Shown in pieces: positions 59,556 to 64,000 of a stretch of DNA of 64,000 nt; within the stretch, counting starts at the first letter, position 1, and every line of letters starts with the position of its first letter. Source of the stretch: Dolichospermum flos-aquae CCAP 1403/13F (GTDB lineage: Bacteria > Cyanobacteriota > Cyanobacteriia > Cyanobacteriales > Nostocaceae); assembly GCF_012516395.1 (NCBI RefSeq), contig NZ_CP051206.1, forward strand, positions 3,516,501-3,580,500, written 5' to 3'. The notes beneath the pieces were generated by a model, which searched no databases, was not told the DNA's origin, and saw only the letters and a list, made by a program, of their open reading frames with translations. The position numbers and the translations under genes were made by a program.

Positions 59556-59879
59556 ATGCTAGAAGCAAATGTACGGGACAATCAAGAGCTTTCTGGGCTA
59601 ATCCAACAAGCCAACTCTAAGGGAGAAGCGATCGCCTTAGTTCAAGAAGGGCAGCAAAAAGCAGTGCTGTTAAGTTTAGAAATGTTTCAATATTTGATAG
59701 GAATTAGTAATCGCCGAGAACAGCTATCAAACGAAGGATTTGCAACTATGTCCCATCAACTTTTTACCAAATCTGGCTATGACTCGACCGACAAAATTAT
59801 GGAACTTATTCAGGACGTAAAACAAGAAATATCCACAGAAAGAGAGCAAAGGCTAAATGACAGTGAAATCAAGTTCTAG
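59556..59879 (+). CDS. Phd/YefM-like antitoxin
   Basis: 107 aa. NVRDNQELSGLIQQANSKGE, AIALVQEGQQKAVLLSLEMF recalls the Phd/YefM fold that binds DNA and holds the toxin with its C-terminal tail (IMELIQDVKQEISTEREQRL). Overlaps the PIN gene that follows by 23 bp, a sign of coupled expression. Confidence 0.75.
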   Translation: MLEANVRDNQELSGLIQQANSKGEAIALVQEGQQKAVLLSLEMFQYLIGISNRREQLSNEGFATMSHQLFTKSGYDSTDKIMELIQDVKQEISTEREQRLNDSEIKF

Positions 59880-60327
59880 TTTACCTAAATCGGTATTTCT
59901 CGACACAAATATCTACATTCTGGGATCGCTTGATTTAGACAGCGATGAAAGCAAAATTTTATCCTTACTAGTAAGTGATAAAAATAGCGATGAGCAAACT
60001 AGAGTTATCTTCTCTCAAGAACTTATCGATCAAATTTTACGAGTTGGTAAACGCTTGCAAAACAAAGACTGGTCAAGTGGTCTGTTAACAAGACTTTGGC
60101 AGCAATTGAAAGTAGATTTCATATTTGTAGAAGACCAAGATATTCAAGCAATCGCTGATGCTGGCATAATTCCCCGTGAAGATGCAGGTGTTTACCTGAC
60201 TGCCAAGCAAGGAAAAGCAAAATGTTTTGTATCCAGAAATTATAAACTAATTCGCGCACTTGTCGAGCAAACTGAAGAATTTGAATGTTTCACTCCAAGC
60301 GAGTTTTTACAAAAATATGCCCCATAA
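59857..60327 (+). CDS. PIN-domain toxin
   Basis: 156 aa. SVFLDTNIYILGSLD (first Asp), RVIFSQELIDQILRVGKRLQ (Glu region), IIPREDAGVYLTAKQGKAKC (acidic pair) and FVSRNYKLIRALVEQTEEFE, CFTPSEFLQKY. All PIN positions can be found. Partner of the gene before it. Ribonuclease activity is inferred from the fold. Confidence 0.85.
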   Translation: MTVKSSSSLPKSVFLDTNIYILGSLDLDSDESKILSLLVSDKNSDEQTRVIFSQELIDQILRVGKRLQNKDWSSGLLTRLWQQLKVDFIFVEDQDIQAIADAGIIPREDAGVYLTAKQGKAKCFVSRNYKLIRALVEQTEEFECFTPSEFLQKYAP

Positions 60328-60379
60328 GCTACGAGAACTAAACTTCTAAAATTCATGTAAATACTACAAGGATTTAACT

Positions 60380-61021
60380 GTGATTACAAATGCTAGTAGC
60401 CTTACCCTTAGCAATCTCCGTCAAACCTTTGGCTTGAGACTCGACACTAGCGATCGCTTTTTTGATGAATGGTTAAATAATTCACCAACACTAACGGAAG
60501 CGGAACTACAAGGACTAGATCGCCTCACTCGCAACTATAACTATCTCAGTCAAGAAGAAGCGCCCCTTGAAGAAATTGTTAAGCTTGTTGTGGTGTCGCC
60601 ATTGCTAGATTTGGCTGGTTTCTATCAATTTCCTTTTTTGGTAAAAGCAGAAGTAAGTACCAGTATCGAAGTTGCTGATGAAGCTAATGCTATAGCGGTT
60701 CAAGGCAGAATTGATATTTTGGTAATCCAAGATAGTTTTTGGATTTTGGTAATCGAATCAAAACCTGCAAGGCTGGACGTTACCGCAGGAATTCCCCAAG
60801 CACTTACTTATTTGTTGAGCGCTCCTAATTTGCAGTCAAGTTGCTATGGAATGGTGACAAATGGCAGAGAAGTATTGTTTTTGAAATGCAATCGCCACCA
60901 AGATGTCCCTCAATATACGCGATCTCACACTTATCGGTTACTTGAAAATACAGCAGAACGTATTCAAGTTTTACAGGGGCTTAAACAAATTGGGGCTTAT
61001 ATTGGCAGTTCAAGAAGTTAG
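60380..61021 (+). CDS. HsdR_N-like PD-(D/E)XK restriction endonuclease-like protein
   Basis: 213 aa from a GTG start. The core NAIAVQGRIDILVIQDSFWI, LVIESKPARLDVTAGIPQAL shows the Asp...ExK nuclease signature, with TYLLSAPNLQSSCYGMVTNG, REVLFLKCNR behind, as in the N-terminal nuclease domain of type I R subunits. It stands alone without helicase, methylase or specificity genes, so it is an orphan nuclease or a captured domain. It follows the PIN TA pair by 52 bp. Confidence 0.8.
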   Translation: MITNASSLTLSNLRQTFGLRLDTSDRFFDEWLNNSPTLTEAELQGLDRLTRNYNYLSQEEAPLEEIVKLVVVSPLLDLAGFYQFPFLVKAEVSTSIEVADEANAIAVQGRIDILVIQDSFWILVIESKPARLDVTAGIPQALTYLLSAPNLQSSCYGMVTNGREVLFLKCNRHQDVPQYTRSHTYRLLENTAERIQVLQGLKQIGAYIGSSRS

Positions 61022-61489
61022 GCGATGGCTCGAAGAATATCATCAGGTATTAAGACGCTAACAATCAAGTTTACAGGTGTAATTTATATACTTTTAGCAT
61101 TTCTTCCTGTATAAGTTAATTTTGACACAGCACCTATAAAAAAATGGCAAATTAGAAAAATTAAGCTAATTTTAAATTATTTATTTCCCCAACCTTTAAC
61201 AACTGTGAGTCTTGTACTATTAAATTCCAGGGATATTTTACAAACTATAGTCGTCAAATATGTACTAGATAAGTTAAAGATGGAAATAACTGACAATTGA
61301 CTCTCAAAGGTTACTTCTAGCATTCTCAAAAAGATCACTGTACCTGAAGTTGAGAAAGATTTACCCCTGTTGGGCAGTTTGTGTAAGTATACAATCACTG
61401 CTGAGGCGTGATATTTCATCTTGACATTTCGCAAAAATTAATCCAACTTAACTATTTAGCTGCATAGCTATTATTCTTTTTAAATTTCC
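61022..61489. other. Non-coding gap upstream of topA
   Basis: 468 bp, AT-rich. An 85-codon frame on the minus strand (61177-61434) has no family features. The topA promoter must lie near the right end. No repeat element or operator recognised. Confidence 0.5.
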
Positions 61490-64000
61490 ATGTCAACTCT
61501 TGTTATCGTCGAATCTCCCACAAAAGCTCGTACCATTCGCAACTACCTACCAAAAGACTATGTGGTAGAAGCTTCAATGGGTCATGTCCGTGACCTTCCC
61601 CAGTCGGCCAGTGAAATTCCCGCAGCCGTCAAAGGGGAAAAATGGGCGCAGCTTGGGGTCAATGTAGAAGCCGACTTTGAACCGATTTATGTCGTTCCCA
61701 AAGACAAAAAGAAAATTGTCACTCAGCTTAAAGAAGCCCTCAAAGGTGTAACTGAACTGATTTTAGCCACAGACGAAGACCGGGAAGGGGAAAGTATTAG
61801 TTGGCATTTATACCAATTGCTCAAGCCGAAAGTGCCAACAAAGCGCATGGTCTTTCATGAAATTACCAAGGAAGCCATTCAAAAAGCTTTGAAAGACTGC
61901 CGTAATATTGATGAGCAGGTAGTTCGCGCCCAAGAAACCAGAAGAATTTTAGACCGATTAGTAGGATATACCCTATCGCCGCTGCTGTGGAAAAAAATTG
62001 CCTGGGGGTTATCCGCTGGGCGAGTGCAATCTGTAGCAGTACGTCTATTAGTAATTAAAGAACGCCAGCGTCGGGATTTCCATGAAGGCACATACTGGGA
62101 TTTAAAAGCCAGTCTAGAACAGGAAAAAAGTCCCTTTAGCGCGGTTTTAGTGACTCTTGGCGGTACGAAAGTTGCCACAGGCAGCGATTTTGACTCAACC
62201 ACTGGCAGAATTACCGCCGGGCGTAATGTTGTATTACTCAACGAGGAAGAAGCCGAAGCCCTAAAAGCCCGCCTAGAAGGGAAAACTTGGACAGTGGCGG
62301 ATATGGAAGAACGTCCTGTCACCCGCAAACCAGCGCCACCGTTCACTACTTCCACACTGCAACAAGAATCTAACCGCAAGTTGCGCTTATCGGCACGGGA
62401 TACGATGCGAGTGGCTCAAAATTTGTATGAGCAGGGGTATATTACCTACATGCGGACAGATTCGGTACATTTGTCCGACCAAGCGATTACTGCTGCCCGT
62501 GCTTGTGTGGAGCAAAAATATGGAAAACAATACCTTAGTCCCCAACCTAGACAATACACGACCAAATCTAAAGGCGCACAAGAAGCTCACGAAGCCATTC
62601 GTCCCGCTGGTAGTAGTTTCCGCACACCCCAAGACACAGGTTTAGCTGGACGAGAATTTGCTGTTTATGATTTGATTTGGAAGCGCACCGTCGCCTCACA
62701 AATGGCTGATTCTCGCCAAACTCAAGTTACTGTGCAAATCCAAGTTGAAGACGCTGGTTTTCGTTCCTCTGGTAAGCGCATAGATTTTCCTGGCTACCTC
62801 CGCGCCTATGTCGAAGGTTCGGATGATCCTGAAGCCGCTTTAGAAGACCAAGAAGTAATTCTACCTGCGCTGAAAGTTGGTGATCATCCCAAATGCAATG
62901 AACTGGAAGCGGTAGGTCATGAAACCCAACCTCCCGCCCGTTACACCGAAGCAACTTTGGTAAAAACCTTAGAAAGTGAAGGTATTGGTCGTCCTAGTAC
63001 CTACGCCAGTATTATTGGCACAATCATTGATAAAGATTATGCCCAATTGGTGAATAATGCCCTAATTCCCACTTTCACGGCTTTCGCTGTGACTGATTTA
63101 CTGGAAAAACATTTTCCAGATATTGTTGACCCTAGTTTTACTTCTAAAATGGAGCAAACCTTGGATGAAATTTCCACGGGTGAAGCTCAATGGCTACCCT
63201 ACTTAAAGAAATTTTATCTTGGTGAACAAGGTTTAGAAACTTTGGTGAAGGAACGGGAAACCGAAATTGATGCCAGTAAAGCTAGAACTGTAGAATTAGA
63301 AAATCTAGATGCTAAAGTCCGCATTGGTAAATATGGTCCTTATATCGAAGTTACCAATGGTGAGGAAGTAATTACCGCTTCTATCCCCAAAAACCTCACC
63401 CCGGCTGACCTGAACCCCAAACAGGTGGAAATCCTCCTCAAACAAAAAATTTCCGGACCTGACCAACTCGGTCGTCACCCGGAAACTGGAGAACCAATTT
63501 ATATCAAACTTGGTACTTATGGTCCTTATGTTCAATTAGGCGATAAAACTGAGGAAAATCCTAAGCCTAAACAAGCTTCTTTACTCAAAGGTGTGACACC
63601 AGAAACCGTCACTTTAGATATGGCTGTGGGTTTATTATCTCTCCCCCGTGCTTTGGGAACTCACCCCGAAACTGGTGGCAAAGTCCAAGCTAGTTTAGGA
63701 AGATTTGGCCCCTATGTTGTCCATGACCAAGGGAAGGAGGGGAAAGATTACCGTTCTCTAAAATCTACGGATGATGTCTTGACAATTTCCTTGAATCGTG
63801 CTTTAGAATTATTGGCAGAACCGAAAAAAGGACGGGCTGCTGCTAAGAGTAAGTCTAAAGAAGCTTTACGCGAGTTGGGTACGCATCCAGAAGATGAGTC
63901 ACCAGTCAATATCTATGATGGTCCCTATGGTCCTTACATTAAACATGGGAAAACTAATGCCAGTCTTCCTGAAGGTGAATCAGTAGAAAATATCACGCTA
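61490..64000 (+). CDS. topA: DNA topoisomerase I, 5' part (cut by window edge)
   Basis: 837 codons are in the window and the frame is still open at the right edge. TOPRIM domain: [40 protein letters not shown] (acidic DED triad). Active-site Tyr in [17 protein letters not shown] (about 320). Other core blocks are [36 protein letters not shown] and [20 protein letters not shown]. The C-terminal part has the cyanobacterial repeats [27 protein letters not shown] and GPYGPYIKH in place of zinc ribbons. Relaxes negative supercoils. Confidence 0.97.
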   Translation, partial: MSTLVIVESPTKARTIRNYLPKDYVVEASMGHVRDLPQSASEIPAAVKGEKWAQLGVNVEADFEPIYVVPKDKKKIVTQLKEALKGVTELILATDEDREGESISWHLYQLLKPKVPTKRMVFHEITKEAIQKALKDCRNIDEQVVRAQETRRILDRLVGYTLSPLLWKKIAWGLSAGRVQSVAVRLLVIKERQRRDFHEGTYWDLKASLEQEKSPFSAVLVTLGGTKVATGSDFDSTTGRITAGRNVVLLNEEEAEALKARLEGKTWTVADMEERPVTRKPAPPFTTSTLQQESNRKLRLSARDTMRVAQNLYEQGYITYMRTDSVHLSDQAITAARACVEQKYGKQYLSPQPRQYTTKSKGAQEAHEAIRPAGSSFRTPQDTGLAGREFAVYDLIWKRTVASQMADSRQTQVTVQIQVEDAGFRSSGKRIDFPGYLRAYVEGSDDPEAALEDQEVILPALKVGDHPKCNELEAVGHETQPPARYTEATLVKTLESEGIGRPSTYASIIGTIIDKDYAQLVNNALIPTFTAFAVTDLLEKHFPDIVDPSFTSKMEQTLDEISTGEAQWLPYLKKFYLGEQGLETLVKERETEIDASKARTVELENLDAKVRIGKYGPYIEVTNGEEVITASIPKNLTPADLNPKQVEILLKQKISGPDQLGRHPETGEPIYIKLGTYGPYVQLGDKTEENPKPKQASLLKGVTPETVTLDMAVGLLSLPRALGTHPETGGKVQASLGRFGPYVVHDQGKEGKDYRSLKSTDDVLTISLNRALELLAEPKKGRAAAKSKSKEALRELGTHPEDESPVNIYDGPYGPYIKHGKTNASLPEGESVENITL

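Noticed and set aside
61177-61434. 85-codon ORF on the minus strand upstream of topA
   Set aside because: No recognisable motif and no clear start signal; likely the topA control region.

Overview
The window comes from a filamentous, heterocyst-forming cyanobacterium (Nostocales, Anabaena/Dolichospermum/Nostoc-like). The signs are many HIP1 octamers (GCGATCGC), heptanucleotide tandem repeats of the STRR type, very small dispersed repeats, low GC, and cyanobacterial marker genes: ccmP, a desC-desA-desB cluster, a tandem flv3-flv1 pair, a petR/petP-like pair, a fused modBC, and DUF3155, DUF3611 and CCB2/CCB4-type proteins. No rRNA, tRNA or CRISPR array was recognised. Both window edges cut genes: hsdR on the left and topA on the right.

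Layout. 0-5 kb: type I restriction-modification locus (hsdR 3' end, hsdM, hsdS). 5-12.6 kb: secreted protein, sensor kinase, DUF3155, CCB-like and DUF3611 membrane proteins, Uma2 nuclease, serS. 12.7-15.3 kb: unusual two-gene unit, a GNAT+PIN multidomain protein followed 2 bp later by an ASCH-domain protein. 15.3-19.9 kb: array of toxin-antitoxin (TA) modules separated by copies of one repeat spacer; one vapC is split by a 126-bp MITE with a perfect 10-bp target duplication. 20-34 kb: mostly housekeeping (response regulator, rseP, nth, rpsN, aat, def, petRP, modA, modBC, radical SAM) plus one more vapBC and a PD-(D/E)XK protein. 34-38 kb: hypothetical gene and a Septu-like AAA ATPase + HNH operon with an antitoxin-like small gene in front. 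37.7-51.9 kb: pentapeptide protein, ccmP, acyltransferase, flv3/flv1, IS200/IS605-like relic, desB/desA/desC, PLP enzyme, GxxExxY protein, bciB. 52-61 kb: second accessory island with a relic of a cytosine methyltransferase, HicB relic, Uma2, hicBA, vapBC, a 1353-aa TPR-CHAT protein, a further PIN TA pair and an HsdR_N-like protein. 61.5 kb to the end: topA.

Themes. Two accessory islands (12.7-19.9 and 52-61 kb) and two defence loci (type I RM, Septu-like) sit among conserved photosynthesis and housekeeping genes. About ten TA modules or relics are present. Non-coding DNA is dominated by layered repeats: a long palindromic TIR element (three complete-looking copies, one truncated copy and one related region), a 126-bp MITE (two copies), a 23-nt insert found in three palindrome centres, a TA-spacer repeat (five copies) and tandem heptamers. 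The best candidates for an undescribed system are the GNAT-PIN/ASCH pair, the repeat-bounded TA cassette array, and the Septu-like operon with its antitoxin-like leader gene. All calls come from reading the sequence; no database search was run.
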